Origin: Candidatus Competibacter sp. | Lineage (GTDB): Bacteria; Pseudomonadota; Gammaproteobacteria; Competibacterales; Competibacteraceae | Length of the DNA: 45,883 bases | Assembly: GCA_029624815.1 (NCBI GenBank) | Contig: JARSSH010000066.1 | Span: forward strand, 1-45,883 | Direction of reading: 5' to 3' | Shown here: piece by piece, positions 21,995-31,507 of the stretch | Layout of the letters: the number at the start of each line of letters is the position of its first letter | Position numbering within the stretch: the stretch's first letter is position 1 | Position numbers and translations under genes: made by a program | Notes under the pieces: model-generated | The model's database searches: none | Told to the model about the DNA's origin: nothing | What the model saw: the letters and a program-made list of their open reading frames with translations, nothing else

Positions 21995-23635
21995 ATGTCC
22001 GTTCCCAGCAATCTGCCGGTCTGGCAAGAACTGAAAACCCATCATGCCGCGATCGCCGACCTGCATCTGCGTGATTTGTTCGCCGCCGACCCAGGGCGTT
22101 TCACCAAATTTTCCCGACGCTTCGGCGATCTGCTGGTCGATTTTTCCAAGCACCGCATCACCGAGGACACCTTGCGCCTGTTGGCCGAGCTGGCCCATCA
22201 GGCCGGGGTGCCCGCCTGGGTCGGGCGGATGCTCGACGGCGAGATGATCAACCACACCGAACGCCGCTCCGTACTGCACGCCGCCCTGCGCAACCGCGGC
22301 AACCGGCCGATCCTCGTCAACGGACAAGACGTGATGCCGGGCGTGAACGAGGTGCTGGAGCACATGCGCAAGTTCTCCGAGCAGGTTCGGCGCGGCAAGT
22401 GGCGCGGTCACACCGGCAAGCGCATCCGCGACGTGGTCAACATCGGCATCGGCGGTTCCGATCTCGGGCCGAAGATGGTGTGCCAGGCGCTGGAGCCCTA
22501 CGGCGATCCGACCTTGCGGATGCATTTCGTCTCCAACGTGGACGGCGCGCATATCAGTCACGTATTGGCCGATTGCGATCCGGAAAGCACCTTGTTCATC
22601 GTCGCCTCCAAGACCTTCACCACCCAGGAGACCATGACCAACGCGCACACCGCCCGCGCCTGGTTGATCAAGGAATTGGGCGACGAATCGGCGGTGGCCA
22701 AACACTTCGTGGCGGTGTCCACCAACGCCGCCGGGGTGAGCAAGTTCGGCATCGATACCGCCAACATGTTCGAGTTCTGGGACTGGGTTGGCGGGCGCTA
22801 TTCGCTGTGGTCGGCCATCGGCCTGCCGATCATGGTGTATCTCGGCGTGGAGCATTTCACCGAACTGCTCGAAGGCGCGCACGAGATGGACGAGCACTTC
22901 CGCACCGCGCCGCCGGAAGAAAATCTACCGATGATCCTAGCGTTGCTGGGGGTCTGGTACATCGACTTTTTCGGCGCCGACAGCCAGGTGACGCTGGTGT
23001 ACGACGATTATCTGCGCTCGCTGCCCGACTATCTGCAACAACTGGACATGGAGAGCAACGGCAAATCCATCGACCGGGACGGGCAGGCGGTCCAGGTCAA
23101 GACCGGGCCAATTCTGTGGGGCGGCTTGGGGAACAATGGCCAGCATGCCTTTTACCAACTGCTGCATCAGGGCACGCATCTGGTGCCGGCCGATTTTCTC
23201 GCCCCCGCGCACAGCCCGAATCCGATCGGCGACCATCACCCGATTTTGCTGGCCAACTGTCTGGCCCAGGCCGAAGCGCTGATGGTCGGCAAAACCGAGG
23301 CCCAGGCCCGCGCCGAATTGGAAAAGCAGGGGCTGAGCGGCGAAGCGCTGGAGCAGTTACTGCCTTATAAAATCTTTCCCGGCAATCGGCCGAGCACCAG
23401 CCTGTTCTACCGCCGCCTGACCCCGCGAGTACTGGGTGCGCTGCTGGCGCTGTACGAGCATAAGGTGTTTACCCAGGGAGCGATTTGGAACATCAATTCC
23501 TTCGATCAATGGGGCGTGGAGTTGGGCAAGCAACTGGCCAACGCCATCCTGCCGGAATTGAAGGGCGAGCGGCCAGCGGCCGGACACGATGCATCGACTC
23601 TTGGTCTGATCAATTTCTGCCACGAAGGGAACTGA
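21995..23635 (+). CDS. pgi: glucose-6-phosphate isomerase
   Basis: A 546-residue phosphoglucose isomerase, converting glucose-6-phosphate to fructose-6-phosphate in glycolysis and gluconeogenesis. Family signatures: [77 protein letters not shown] and the C-terminal [16 protein letters not shown]. Length agrees with the E. coli enzyme (549). AAGGAAG lies upstream of the ATG at 21995. A GGGGCGG/CCGCCCC stem (23643-23649 with 23675-23681) follows the stop without a T-run. Confidence 0.97.
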   Translation: MSVPSNLPVWQELKTHHAAIADLHLRDLFAADPGRFTKFSRRFGDLLVDFSKHRITEDTLRLLAELAHQAGVPAWVGRMLDGEMINHTERRSVLHAALRNRGNRPILVNGQDVMPGVNEVLEHMRKFSEQVRRGKWRGHTGKRIRDVVNIGIGGSDLGPKMVCQALEPYGDPTLRMHFVSNVDGAHISHVLADCDPESTLFIVASKTFTTQETMTNAHTARAWLIKELGDESAVAKHFVAVSTNAAGVSKFGIDTANMFEFWDWVGGRYSLWSAIGLPIMVYLGVEHFTELLEGAHEMDEHFRTAPPEENLPMILALLGVWYIDFFGADSQVTLVYDDYLRSLPDYLQQLDMESNGKSIDRDGQAVQVKTGPILWGGLGNNGQHAFYQLLHQGTHLVPADFLAPAHSPNPIGDHHPILLANCLAQAEALMVGKTEAQARAELEKQGLSGEALEQLLPYKIFPGNRPSTSLFYRRLTPRVLGALLALYEHKVFTQGAIWNINSFDQWGVELGKQLANAILPELKGERPAAGHDASTLGLINFCHEGN

Positions 23636-23769
23636 TGCTCATGGGGCGGGCTGGCGCTGCGTGATGCACTAGAGCCGCCCCGGCCATTCGTGGCGTGCGT
23701 GCCGCGCTGGCCCCGCGAAAGTAGCCGGGATTTGGGATCCAGACCACGCGGATTGACCGCGCGGCCGGA

Positions 23770-23931
23770 TCAATAATGCTTTTTCTGCTCGGCCTTGCGT
23801 TCGATGGCCTGTCCGGCCGACTTCAGATCCTGACCGGCCCCCTTGACGGTGTTGCAGCCGCTCAGACCGGCGCTGGCCAGGCACAAGGACGCCGACAACA
23901 GCAGGATCAAACTGGCGGGTTTATGTTTCAT
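23770..23931 (-). CDS. entericidin-like small lipoprotein
   Basis: A 53-residue protein of the entericidin A/B type. The signal peptide MKHKPASLILLLSASLCLA ends in a lipobox LSGC (Cys about 26), followed by the family core NTVKGAGQDLKSAGQAIERK and a lysine-rich end. Entericidins are small envelope lipoproteins often linked to stress and membrane integrity. The ATG at 23931 was chosen because the signal peptide starts there; the frame is open much further upstream without plausible protein. It is divergent from the DUF465 gene. Confidence 0.85.
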   Translation of the reverse strand: MKHKPASLILLLSASLCLASAGLSGCNTVKGAGQDLKSAGQAIERKAEQKKHY

Positions 23932-24111
23932 GGAGCGGATCTCTCGTTGCATTTGAACAACTGGCCCAAGAGCGGTAGTGGCGGAGCCATTCGGCGCGCG
24001 GACCCCCACCAGCGCTTCGGGTGCTGACGAACGGCGCGGGATGCTTTTATACTCAACTTTCATCAAACGTTCATCTATCCACAATAAAACCATGATTTGG
24101 AGGATAACCCG

Positions 24112-24372
24112 ATGCTTGGAGAGAGCCACGACCTGTTCCACGAATTCCCCGAATACCAGGATCGCATCGCCGAACTGAAAGCCGTCGATCCCAGGTTCGC
24201 CGAACTGTACGACCAATATCATGGGGTCAACAACGAAGTGGAACGCATCGAACTACAGATCGAGACGCCATCGGATTTCTACACGGAAGACCTTAAGAAG
24301 CAAAGGCTGCATCTCAAGGACGAGATTTATACGATTTTGCGCGGAATGGCGCAGGCTCGGGCACCCGCCTGA
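24112..24372 (+). CDS. YdcH/DUF465 family protein
   Basis: An 86-residue helical protein of the DUF465 (YdcH-like) family: HDLFHEFPEYQDRIAELKA, DPRFAELYDQYHGVNNEVER, then KKQRLHLKDEIYTILRG. These small cytoplasmic proteins form helical hairpins and have no established function. The ATG at 24112 has GGAGG eight bases upstream. The upstream intergenic region (23932-24111) is comparatively AT-rich and should hold divergent promoters for this gene and the entericidin-like lipoprotein, though I cannot define them. Confidence 0.88.
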   Translation: MLGESHDLFHEFPEYQDRIAELKAVDPRFAELYDQYHGVNNEVERIELQIETPSDFYTEDLKKQRLHLKDEIYTILRGMAQARAPA

Positions 24373-24455
24373 CGCCAAGCCGCCGCTTCAAGCCGCCGCT
24401 TTTTGTCGAGATCGGCAGACAGGAACCGTCACTTGGAAGTGTTTCATACCGTTGC

Positions 24456-24830
24456 TCAAACCGCCGGCGGGCCATCGGGAGGGTCGGATGGCCGCGGCGG
24501 AGTGGATGCCGCCGATCTGGCGCTGGCCGCCTTGGTTCGAGCGCGGCGCACCCGTTCGGCGGGTACGCCGGCCTCCGATAACGCACCCGACAATCGCCGG
24601 AGGGAGAGCATCGGTGGATTGTCTCCCACCGCCGGCTCGGCGCGGGTCCGGCGCAGCCAAACGAGCACCCGACGCTCCACGGCATCCTGAACGGCCGGCG
24701 ATAGATCCCGATAAACCAGGACTCCCACGCCTAGCAACAAGGTCAGTCCGCCCAGAAAGAAAACCAACGGCTGCATGAAGGCGATCGCCGAAAGGGCCAA
24801 TAGCAGGAACAGGATATGTCGGATTTTCAA
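24456..24830 (-). CDS. small membrane protein downstream of the PP2C phosphatase
   Basis: A 124-residue protein starting at a TTG (24830) with GAGGG seven bases upstream. An N-terminal hydrophobic region (about residues 5-40, HILFLLLALSAIAFMQPLV then FFLGGLTLLLGVGVLVY) would form two helices or a hairpin. A polar tail rich in Arg, Ala, Ser and Pro follows (LSGALSEAGVPAERVRRART). No recognised family. It lies 27 bases after the phosphatase stop on the same strand and is probably co-transcribed, so it may belong to the same signalling system. Confidence 0.5.
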   Translation of the reverse strand: MKIRHILFLLLALSAIAFMQPLVFFLGGLTLLLGVGVLVYRDLSPAVQDAVERRVLVWLRRTRAEPAVGDNPPMLSLRRLSGALSEAGVPAERVRRARTKAASARSAASTPPRPSDPPDGPPAV

Positions 24831-24857
24831 TCGCGGGCCCTCGATGCAGGCAGCTTC

Positions 24858-25925
24858 TCAACGCTGGCTTGGCGGACACCCGGTCTGGCGAGGTTTACGC
24901 AGCAGGATAACCGTGCAGTTATCATCGGGCAGGCTGCGCTGCTGGCGGATGGTTTCGGCCAGGATCTCCAACAACTCATCGAGCAGTTCCTCCAAAGGGC
25001 GGTGCGGTTGCGCCAGCAGCGCCGGCCAACGCTGAATAAAAGCCTGCGGGCTGCTCAAGTGCCAGAGACCGTCGCTGGCGAGCAGGTAAACCCAGCCCGG
25101 CTCCAGCGTCAGAATGCGACGGTCACCCAAGCCCCGCAGGAAAAGAGGCAAATTGCCTTCGTGCAACTCGTACAGATCGGCCTCGATAGTCTCCGCGTAA
25201 AGGTGTGGCACGCCTAGGGTACCGCCAAGAATGAACGCCTGACTGATCTGGGAACTGGTTTGAATGTGGACCTGCTGGAGCCATTGGGCACCGTTCAGCA
25301 GACCGAGCATCGCCAGGTGAGTGGCCGGAACGTGATCCACGGTCAAACACTGAACCCGATATTCATCGATGGCGTACAACCGCGAATCGCCGACGTGAAA
25401 CAGCATGGCGGAACCTTGAGGAGGAATTTCCAGTAACACCAAGGTACAGCCGGTTTCCAGTCCCGCCGCGCGGAATTCCTGATAAAGCCGCTGGTGCAGG
25501 GCATTAAGCGCCTCGGAAAGTTGGGCGAGATCGGCGATGGCCGGCAGGCTGAGCAACCCTTCGACCGCTTTTTCGGCCGCCTCCCGGCCGTGGCTGTGGC
25601 CACCCATGCCATCGAGCACGGCGAGCCGCCGGTGGCCGGCCGGCCAGTCGGCCAGCCGCAGCCGGGTTTCCTGTTCGCGCCACAGCAGGTGGGCCTGGCC
25701 CAAGCCGTTCACAACCAGGAAATTATCCTGATTTTCGCGGCGACCGCGGCCAGTCGGCGAATGCAGCGAGCGCACGGCGATTTCCAGCGAAGCCTCTTTT
25801 TTGAGAGCCAGTTCCCTCGGAAGAGCGCCAGAATCAAGCTCTCTCTTGAAAGTTACATTGTCCGACGGTAGCCGGTCGGGAGTGTCGGCCAAATTCGTCA
25901 TGGGATGGTCGGTGTGAGTATGCAT
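24858..25925 (-). CDS. PP2C-family serine/threonine protein phosphatase
   Basis: A roughly 355-residue Mn/Mg-dependent phosphatase that would remove phosphate from Ser/Thr of proteins phosphorylated by the nearby kinases. Metal and catalytic motifs in order: RGRRENQDNFLVVN, LAVLDGMGGHSHGREAAEKA, AMLFHVGDSRLYAID, VYLLASDGLWHLS and DDNCTVILL. No transmembrane segment, so cytoplasmic. Starts at 25925, 25901 (ATG) and 25997 are all possible and none has a good ribosome site. It is transcribed divergently from the pseudokinase/MCE/kinase cluster, recalling PppA of type VI secretion loci and Stp of other kinase loci. Confidence 0.85.
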   Translation of the reverse strand: MHTHTDHPMTNLADTPDRLPSDNVTFKRELDSGALPRELALKKEASLEIAVRSLHSPTGRGRRENQDNFLVVNGLGQAHLLWREQETRLRLADWPAGHRRLAVLDGMGGHSHGREAAEKAVEGLLSLPAIADLAQLSEALNALHQRLYQEFRAAGLETGCTLVLLEIPPQGSAMLFHVGDSRLYAIDEYRVQCLTVDHVPATHLAMLGLLNGAQWLQQVHIQTSSQISQAFILGGTLGVPHLYAETIEADLYELHEGNLPLFLRGLGDRRILTLEPGWVYLLASDGLWHLSSPQAFIQRWPALLAQPHRPLEELLDELLEILAETIRQQRSLPDDNCTVILLRKPRQTGCPPSQR

Positions 25926-26115
25926 CTGTAAGCGAAGCCGGTCATGGATAGGAACAGCCGCCGCGGGTAGCCAAATCCACACGCGATGGAAGCCCATGGA
26001 ATCTCTTTGGGAGTAGTGTCAGGCGGTTTCATCATTCTGCTAAACTAGACAATAATGCAGCTTATGGCCGCCAATTTAAACAAATCTTCAGAATCGCACG
26101 GTAAATCCGTACCTT

Positions 26116-28824
26116 ATGAACATCGAAGCGCGTCTTGAAGAACTTGCGGAAGCGTATGCCGCCGGCCGGCTGGACGAAGCCGAACTGGCGCACCGCCAAG
26201 AGGCTTTACTGCGGGAGGCCACATCGAAGAGTAGCACCGACGATGTTCGGTCGGCGGTAGGCGGACTCGCGATTGGCGTCGGCATTGACCCGCAGGCGTC
26301 GCCGCTTTGGCAGGAACAGGAACCGGAAACGCTGGAAACCGGGATGGTGATCGGACCCGCCGAGCGCCAGGTCCGCCTGTTGCACGATCTCAGCGGCCGA
26401 GGGCGAATATGGCTGGTGCGTATCGTCGTGCCGGGCTCCAAAAGCGGCGATGGCGCGGAAGGCGATTTTCGCGCCATCAAGCTCTTTTTGCCGGCAGGCT
26501 CCCTGTCCGGCTCGCGCGAGTCCGGGCGCGACGAGCGGGCGCTGCGAGCGGATCTGATCGGTTTGCGCGCCTACCTAACCAAGGTCCGGGCCCGGGTGGA
26601 GCAAGCCGCGAAGCTCGTGCATCCCAGCATTGCCGGCATCGAGGGTTGGCGGCACGGCGCCGATGGTTGGGCGTTCGCCGAGATGGAGTATATCGATCAC
26701 CGGCAAGGACACACCTTCGGTCAATTGCTGCGGGAGCAGGGCCAGGGCGGATTGCCTTGGGAAACGGTGTTGCAATGGCTCGCTCCAGTGGCGGCGGCCC
26801 TGGATTACGCCCGAGAGGAGCATCGGCTACCTCACCAACACCTCGACCCGGATATGGTGTTTTCCCCCAGTCAGGGCGAGATCAAACTATTGGGGTTCGG
26901 GCTGGCGAGCGAACCGCGAGAACCGCGCAGCGTCTTGTTCAATACCGGCGGCTCGGTGGGAGAATCCGGCGCCGAAGGCGCGGTGGAACCGGTCACCGCC
27001 AGCACCGCCTTCCGCCGCGACGTGTTCGCCCTGGCGCTACTGGTTTATCGGGCCCTGGCCGGGCGGAGCGCCTATGAGGCTCAGGGAGGCGCCCCCAACC
27101 TGGTGCCGCGTCCACCGGGGCTGACGGACGATGCTTGGCGCGTCCTGCGGCGAGGCTTGGCCTATCCCAGCGAATTATGTCCGACCGAGGCCGGTCAGTT
27201 CATCAACGCCCTGGATGCGGCGCAACGACCAACGATGTTGGCGCACCCAGGACTGATCTCGGTTTTGAGTCCTCGCTGGATGCTGGCGGCGGGTTTGGGT
27301 CTCGCCGTTGTCGTGGCGATCGTCTGGCTGGCCACGCGACCGCATGGGGTGCCCGAACCCGGCCAGCCGGAGCAGGTTGCCGCCGGCGAAACCCTTCGGG
27401 AAACGGAAGCGCCGGCGCCGGCCGGCAACCTAAGCACCTCATACGAGACGGAAAGTGCAACCGACCTGCGTGCTTTCGAAGCCGCCGGCCGAGTGAACAC
27501 GCTGCTGGCTTATCGGCTTTACCTGCAACGCTGCCCGCGCTGCGGCTACGAGAAAGAAGCGAGAAAAGCCATTCTGAAGCTGGAAACCCAGCAGAAAGCG
27601 GGCGAACTCAAAACAAAGTTCGAAACGCTGGCGCAAGGTCTGGAACAGGAAAGCGACGGTGGCCAGGACGATCAGGCTCTGGCCGTGCTGAATGCCCTGG
27701 CGAAGCTGACGCCGGACGATCCATTCATCGCGGACGGGCGACGACGGGTGGTGCTTGTTTGGACGGCGCGAGCGCGAACCAGCCTGGATCGCTCGGACCT
27801 GGACGAAGCCCGCAGGTGGTTCGGAAAGCTTGAAGCGATGCGACCGCCCCCGCCCGAACTGATGGAGTTGACCCGAAGGTTGGGAGAAACCGAGGCGGTC
27901 GACAAGGCCCGGCGTCTGGATATCGACGCCTTTGCCACTGCTCGACGCGCCAACACCCGTGAGGCGTATTGGACCTATCTGGACCGCTGCGCGGCGGCAT
28001 GCGGTCACCGGGCCGAAGCCGAGACCGCGCTGGCTCGGTTGAGCCCGAACAACCCGCTGATCCGGGATCGCCTGAACGATGGCTCGCAAGGTCCGGAAAT
28101 GGTGGTGATTCCGGCTGGCGGGTTCTTGATGGGTTCTCCGGCCAGCGAGAAAGGTCGCTACAGCGACGAACCGTTGCACTCGGTGCGAATCGCCAAGCCC
28201 TTCGCCATCGGCAAGTACGAAGTGATGTTTCACGAATACGACCGCTTCGCAACGGCGACAGGGCGCGCTTTACCCCCCGATCAGGGCTGGGGTCGCAGCC
28301 GGCGCCCGGTGATCAATGTAAGCTGGCGGGACGCCGTGGCCTATGCCGAGTGGCTATCCCAGCAAACCGGCCAACGCTACCGCTTGCCCACGGAAGCGGA
28401 ATGGGAATACGCGGCGCGCGCCGGAACAAGGACCAGCCGTTATTGGGGCGACGATCCCGATCACGGTTGTGCCTATGCCAACGCCGCCGATTTGGATGGC
28501 AAGCGGATTTTCGTCGGCTGGACGGCGATGAACTGTCGTGATGGCCACGTCTATACGGCGCCAACCGGCAGCTACCGAAGCAACGACTTCGGTCTGCACG
28601 ACATGGCCGGCAACGTACTGGAATGGACCTGTTCGCTCTACAGCGAGGATCCCCAAGCACCCTTACAGAGCTGCGAGGAGCCGGTGGTGGACCGCCAGTT
28701 CGTGGCGCGCGGTGGCTCCTGGAACGACGAGCCACGCAACGTCCGTTTGGCCGACCGGCATCGCAGCGACCCTAAATTCCAGGATTACTTCCAGGGTTTT
28801 CGCTTGGTGCGCGAACTGCCCTGA
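26116..28824 (+). CDS. membrane-anchored pseudokinase with periplasmic FGE/SUMF1-like domain
   Basis: A 902-residue protein. A short N-terminal helical segment (1-35) precedes a kinase-like domain (about 80-370) that keeps the N-lobe lysine (FRAIKLF, Lys122). It has lost catalytic residues: the HRD-KPxN region reads HQHLDPDMVF (240-249, no catalytic Asp or Asn) and DFG reads GFG (260-262). One TM helix follows (about 388-407, MLAAGLGLAVVVAIVWLA). Two similar repeats lie near 437-500 and 595-645 (LAYRLYLQRCPRCGYEKEA; EAYWTYLDRCAAACGHRAEA). The C-terminal formylglycine-generating-enzyme-like domain (about 660-902) contains VVIPAGGFLMGSP, RLPTEAEWEYAARAG, LHDMAGNVLEWTCS and RGGSWNDEPRNVR, without the catalytic cysteines of true FGE. 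It heads the MCE/kinase gene run. Confidence 0.85.
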   Translation: MNIEARLEELAEAYAAGRLDEAELAHRQEALLREATSKSSTDDVRSAVGGLAIGVGIDPQASPLWQEQEPETLETGMVIGPAERQVRLLHDLSGRGRIWLVRIVVPGSKSGDGAEGDFRAIKLFLPAGSLSGSRESGRDERALRADLIGLRAYLTKVRARVEQAAKLVHPSIAGIEGWRHGADGWAFAEMEYIDHRQGHTFGQLLREQGQGGLPWETVLQWLAPVAAALDYAREEHRLPHQHLDPDMVFSPSQGEIKLLGFGLASEPREPRSVLFNTGGSVGESGAEGAVEPVTASTAFRRDVFALALLVYRALAGRSAYEAQGGAPNLVPRPPGLTDDAWRVLRRGLAYPSELCPTEAGQFINALDAAQRPTMLAHPGLISVLSPRWMLAAGLGLAVVVAIVWLATRPHGVPEPGQPEQVAAGETLRETEAPAPAGNLSTSYETESATDLRAFEAAGRVNTLLAYRLYLQRCPRCGYEKEARKAILKLETQQKAGELKTKFETLAQGLEQESDGGQDDQALAVLNALAKLTPDDPFIADGRRRVVLVWTARARTSLDRSDLDEARRWFGKLEAMRPPPPELMELTRRLGETEAVDKARRLDIDAFATARRANTREAYWTYLDRCAAACGHRAEAETALARLSPNNPLIRDRLNDGSQGPEMVVIPAGGFLMGSPASEKGRYSDEPLHSVRIAKPFAIGKYEVMFHEYDRFATATGRALPPDQGWGRSRRPVINVSWRDAVAYAEWLSQQTGQRYRLPTEAEWEYAARAGTRTSRYWGDDPDHGCAYANAADLDGKRIFVGWTAMNCRDGHVYTAPTGSYRSNDFGLHDMAGNVLEWTCSLYSEDPQAPLQSCEEPVVDRQFVARGGSWNDEPRNVRLADRHRSDPKFQDYFQGFRLVRELP

Positions 28825-28851
28825 GCGTTCCTCTCGCCTGAACAAGGGCTC

Positions 28852-29655
28852 ATGAAGGCTGCTGCGCGGAGTGGATTCTGGCGGATTGTCGATGGCGTGG
28901 GCGCATTGCTGACCGGCCCCTTGGCGCGGTTGCTGGAGGAGTTGGATTTCCTGGCGATCGTACTGATCAGCGCCGGTCTGGTTACGCGGGGGCAATGGCG
29001 ATTTCTGCTCAGGCATACCTTGCAGCAGATTTATTTCACGGCGGCGCAAAGAGCGTACATCTTTACCGTCGTTGGCCTGATCATTGGCGCCTTGGTGGCA
29101 TTGCCGCTCATCGTCTTCGGCATTCGCGACCCCCAGTTGCTGGGACGCATCATGCACATCATGATGTATCATCAGCTCGATCCCATTCTGGCGGGCTTGT
29201 TCGTGGCGGGGTTGTCGGGCGCGGCCATCACCGCCGAGCTGGGCGAGCTCAAGGCAAATCAGGCCATCGAGCATTTGGCCGCGATGGGCGTAAACCCCTA
29301 CGGTTTTTTCGTGTTGCCCCGCCTGATCGGCGTGGTGCTATCGCTGCTGATTTTGGCCTTCTGGCTGAATGTCGGAGTCACGGTCGGGGCGGGAATCATG
29401 CTGAACGTCTATCAGAACATCCCGATGTCGGTTTTTTTCCGAGTTTGCGTTTCGGGGTTGAGCTACGGATCGCTGGCTCTGACCGGGGGGATGGTGCTCG
29501 CGCAGGGCATCCACATCGTTCTGGTGCAGACCCGGCGCGCTTTTCAGGTTCGGGCTTATGTCGATATCCCCCGGGCGCTGCCCAGCGCGTTCGCGCAGTC
29601 CTTCATCGGTTGCCTGATCATTACTCTGCTGGTCTCGCTGCTGCGTTATGGCTGA
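28852..29655 (+). CDS. MlaE-family ABC permease
   Basis: A 267-residue integral membrane protein of the MlaE/YrbE family, the permease of MCE phospholipid transporters between inner and outer membranes. An amphipathic N-terminal helix is followed by about five TM helices. The family signature loop is present as AAITAELGELKANQAIEHLA then AMGVNPYGFFVLPRLIGVV, where standard MlaE has a TAELGTM...EQIDAL...MG..P...LV.PR pattern. The ATG at 28852 has AAGGG about five bases upstream, 27 bases after the pseudokinase stop. Its end overlaps the ATPase-like gene by eight bases. The substrate is presumably a lipid. Confidence 0.85.
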   Translation: MKAAARSGFWRIVDGVGALLTGPLARLLEELDFLAIVLISAGLVTRGQWRFLLRHTLQQIYFTAAQRAYIFTVVGLIIGALVALPLIVFGIRDPQLLGRIMHIMMYHQLDPILAGLFVAGLSGAAITAELGELKANQAIEHLAAMGVNPYGFFVLPRLIGVVLSLLILAFWLNVGVTVGAGIMLNVYQNIPMSVFFRVCVSGLSYGSLALTGGMVLAQGIHIVLVQTRRAFQVRAYVDIPRALPSAFAQSFIGCLIITLLVSLLRYG

Positions 29656-30385
29656 GGCTGTGGTGCGGCTGCACGATTTGAGGCTGGATCTGTGCCCGCC
29701 CCCACCGCCTTTCGATTTTCAGGCCATGGCGGGCGAGACATGGATGCTGGTGGGCGCGGTCGGTTCGGGCCGGCGCGAGCTGATCCGGACCATCGCCGGC
29801 CTGGCCGCGCCCCGCGCCGGCCGCATCGAACTGTTTGGACAGGCATTGGAACGAATGGGGCCGCGTGCCCGCGCCCGCCTGCGCGGCTGGATCGGGGTGG
29901 TACTGGAGCATGCGGGCCTGGTTCCGGCCTGGAGCGTGTTCGAAAATTTGGCGCTGCTGGTGCGTTACCATCGGCTGGTGCCGCCCAGCGAGCTTGAAGA
30001 GTATGTGACGGCTTTCGTGGAATCCTGCCGACTGCCGCCGGCCCTCCTGGCCCGGCCGGCCAGCGAATTGTCGCCGCTGGAAAGCAATTGGGTCGGCTTG
30101 CTGCGGGCGCTGGTCATCAAACCCAAACTACTACTCATCAGTGCCTATCTGCCACAGGAAACCCTGGTGGCGGGCTACGGAGTGTGGGCGTTTTTCGAAG
30201 AGGTGGTCGCACCGATGCAGATGACGATCATGGTCGACGCCGGCCCGCGGGCGCTGCCGGTGAGCGCGGAAACGCATCTGCTGATCATGGATCAGGGAAG
30301 CTTGCTGGCAGCGGGCAGCGCCGCGGATCTCGCCGGGCATCCGGATGCCCTGGTCAGGCGCTTCGCGTATTTCGATCATGCTTGA
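29648..30385 (+). CDS. degenerate MlaF-like ABC ATPase (pseudo-ATPase)
   Basis: A 245-residue protein in the MlaF position of an MCE operon with the overall ABC fold, but with catalytic residues lost. Walker A reads GAVGSGRRE (36-44; Lys42 and Ser/Thr43 both Arg). The Q-loop Gln is replaced (VVLEHAGLVP, 84-93). The signature is LSPLE (141-145) in place of LSGGx. Walker B reads LLLISAYL (161-168), lacking Asp and catalytic Glu. The switch histidine region reads MVDAGPRAL. ATP hydrolysis is therefore unlikely. The reading frame is intact and overlaps both neighbours, so it is probably an expressed structural or regulatory subunit and not a pseudogene. Confidence 0.8.
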   Translation: MAEAVVRLHDLRLDLCPPPPPFDFQAMAGETWMLVGAVGSGRRELIRTIAGLAAPRAGRIELFGQALERMGPRARARLRGWIGVVLEHAGLVPAWSVFENLALLVRYHRLVPPSELEEYVTAFVESCRLPPALLARPASELSPLESNWVGLLRALVIKPKLLLISAYLPQETLVAGYGVWAFFEEVVAPMQMTIMVDAGPRALPVSAETHLLIMDQGSLLAAGSAADLAGHPDALVRRFAYFDHA

Positions 30386-31493
30386 AACCCTGATCAGCGC
30401 CCGCTATCGATTCTACCAGCGTTCGGTGGGATTGCTGGTCCTGGCCACCTTGGGCGTACTGTTCGCCATGCTATGGATGACCAACCGTCAGTTCGGGTTT
30501 TTCAGTCACACCTACCGTTTGTACGGGTTTCTCGACAACGTCAAGAATATCCAGAGAGCCACTCCGGTCACCCTGGCGGGGCTGAAGGTCGGCGAGGTGC
30601 ACAACCTGACGATCACCGACTACAACCAGATTCACATCGAACTGATTCTCGACCGGGAATATCAACCGCGCATCCGCGAGGATTCAGCCGCCCAAGTCAA
30701 GACCGATCTGTTGGGCAACGCCCACATCGAGATCAATATGGGCAACCCCATACGGTCGGTGTTACGGGATGGGGCGGACATTCCCTTTCTACGCGCTCCC
30801 GATCTGGACGCGTTGCTGAGGCAGGCTCAGGAACAAATGGTCCAGGTTTCCGCCGTGCTGGCCAACGTCAGAACCATCACCGATGAACTCAGGAAACCCG
30901 AAGGCGGCTTGCTGGGAACCCTGGACGCTTTCGCTCGGGTCACGCAGGAATTTTCGACCCGACTATCCGGCTACCTGCGGCGGATCGACGAAGTTCTGCG
31001 CGACGCGGCCGAGCTCAGCGGGCAACTCGGCCCCCTACTGCGGGAACTAACGGCCGTCAGCCGGGAAGCGAGCCGCTCGGCCGCCGACCTCGCGGCGGTC
31101 GGCGCGCGAATCCGCGCGGGTCAGGGAGTACTCGGCGGCATGACCGACAGCAACAGCCCGCTCTCCCGCGACGTGGCGGCGAGCGCGCGCAAGCTGCGAG
31201 CGGTGCTGGCTGGGCTGGAAAAGCAGGCCGACCGGCTGCCGGCTTACGGCCAGCGGGTCGAACGGATACTGCAACAGACCGAACGGATGACGGCCACGCT
31301 GGCCGAAGCCAGCGGGCAAGTGCCTGGATTGATCGATAAAAGCCGGCTGGTAGCCGAGGATGTGGATGACATGGTTGGCGGGATCAAGCGCAGCGCGTTG
31401 CTTCGCATCCTGAACCCGGCGGAACCGGACCGGCGCCTGCTGGAGGCGCCCCGGGATATCGAATGGTCCGCGCCCACCGCATCGCCTCCCTAG
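30378..31493 (+). CDS. MCE-domain (MlaD-like) lipid-binding protein
   Basis: A 371-residue substrate-binding protein of an MCE transporter. An N-terminal TM anchor (about 15-35, QRSVGLLVLATLGVLFAMLW) is followed by a single MCE domain (about 44-120: TYRLYGFLDNVKNIQRATPV, TLAGLKVGEVHNLTI, then TDLLGNAHIEINMG). A long helical C-terminus (about 135-345) follows, which in PqiB/LetB/Mce proteins can form a barrel or needle through the periplasm. The ATG at 30378 overlaps the stop of the pseudo-ATPase gene by eight bases. No MlaC or MlaB homologue is seen in the operon; a TPR lipoprotein follows instead. Confidence 0.88.
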   Translation: MLETLISARYRFYQRSVGLLVLATLGVLFAMLWMTNRQFGFFSHTYRLYGFLDNVKNIQRATPVTLAGLKVGEVHNLTITDYNQIHIELILDREYQPRIREDSAAQVKTDLLGNAHIEINMGNPIRSVLRDGADIPFLRAPDLDALLRQAQEQMVQVSAVLANVRTITDELRKPEGGLLGTLDAFARVTQEFSTRLSGYLRRIDEVLRDAAELSGQLGPLLRELTAVSREASRSAADLAAVGARIRAGQGVLGGMTDSNSPLSRDVAASARKLRAVLAGLEKQADRLPAYGQRVERILQQTERMTATLAEASGQVPGLIDKSRLVAEDVDDMVGGIKRSALLRILNPAEPDRRLLEAPRDIEWSAPTASPP

Positions 31494-31507
31494 CCAATGG
31501 CCAGCGG

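Noticed and set aside
29648-30385. classification as a pseudogene
   Set aside because: All catalytic motifs are lost, yet the frame is uninterrupted, full length and overlaps both neighbours, which argues for a maintained non-catalytic protein.
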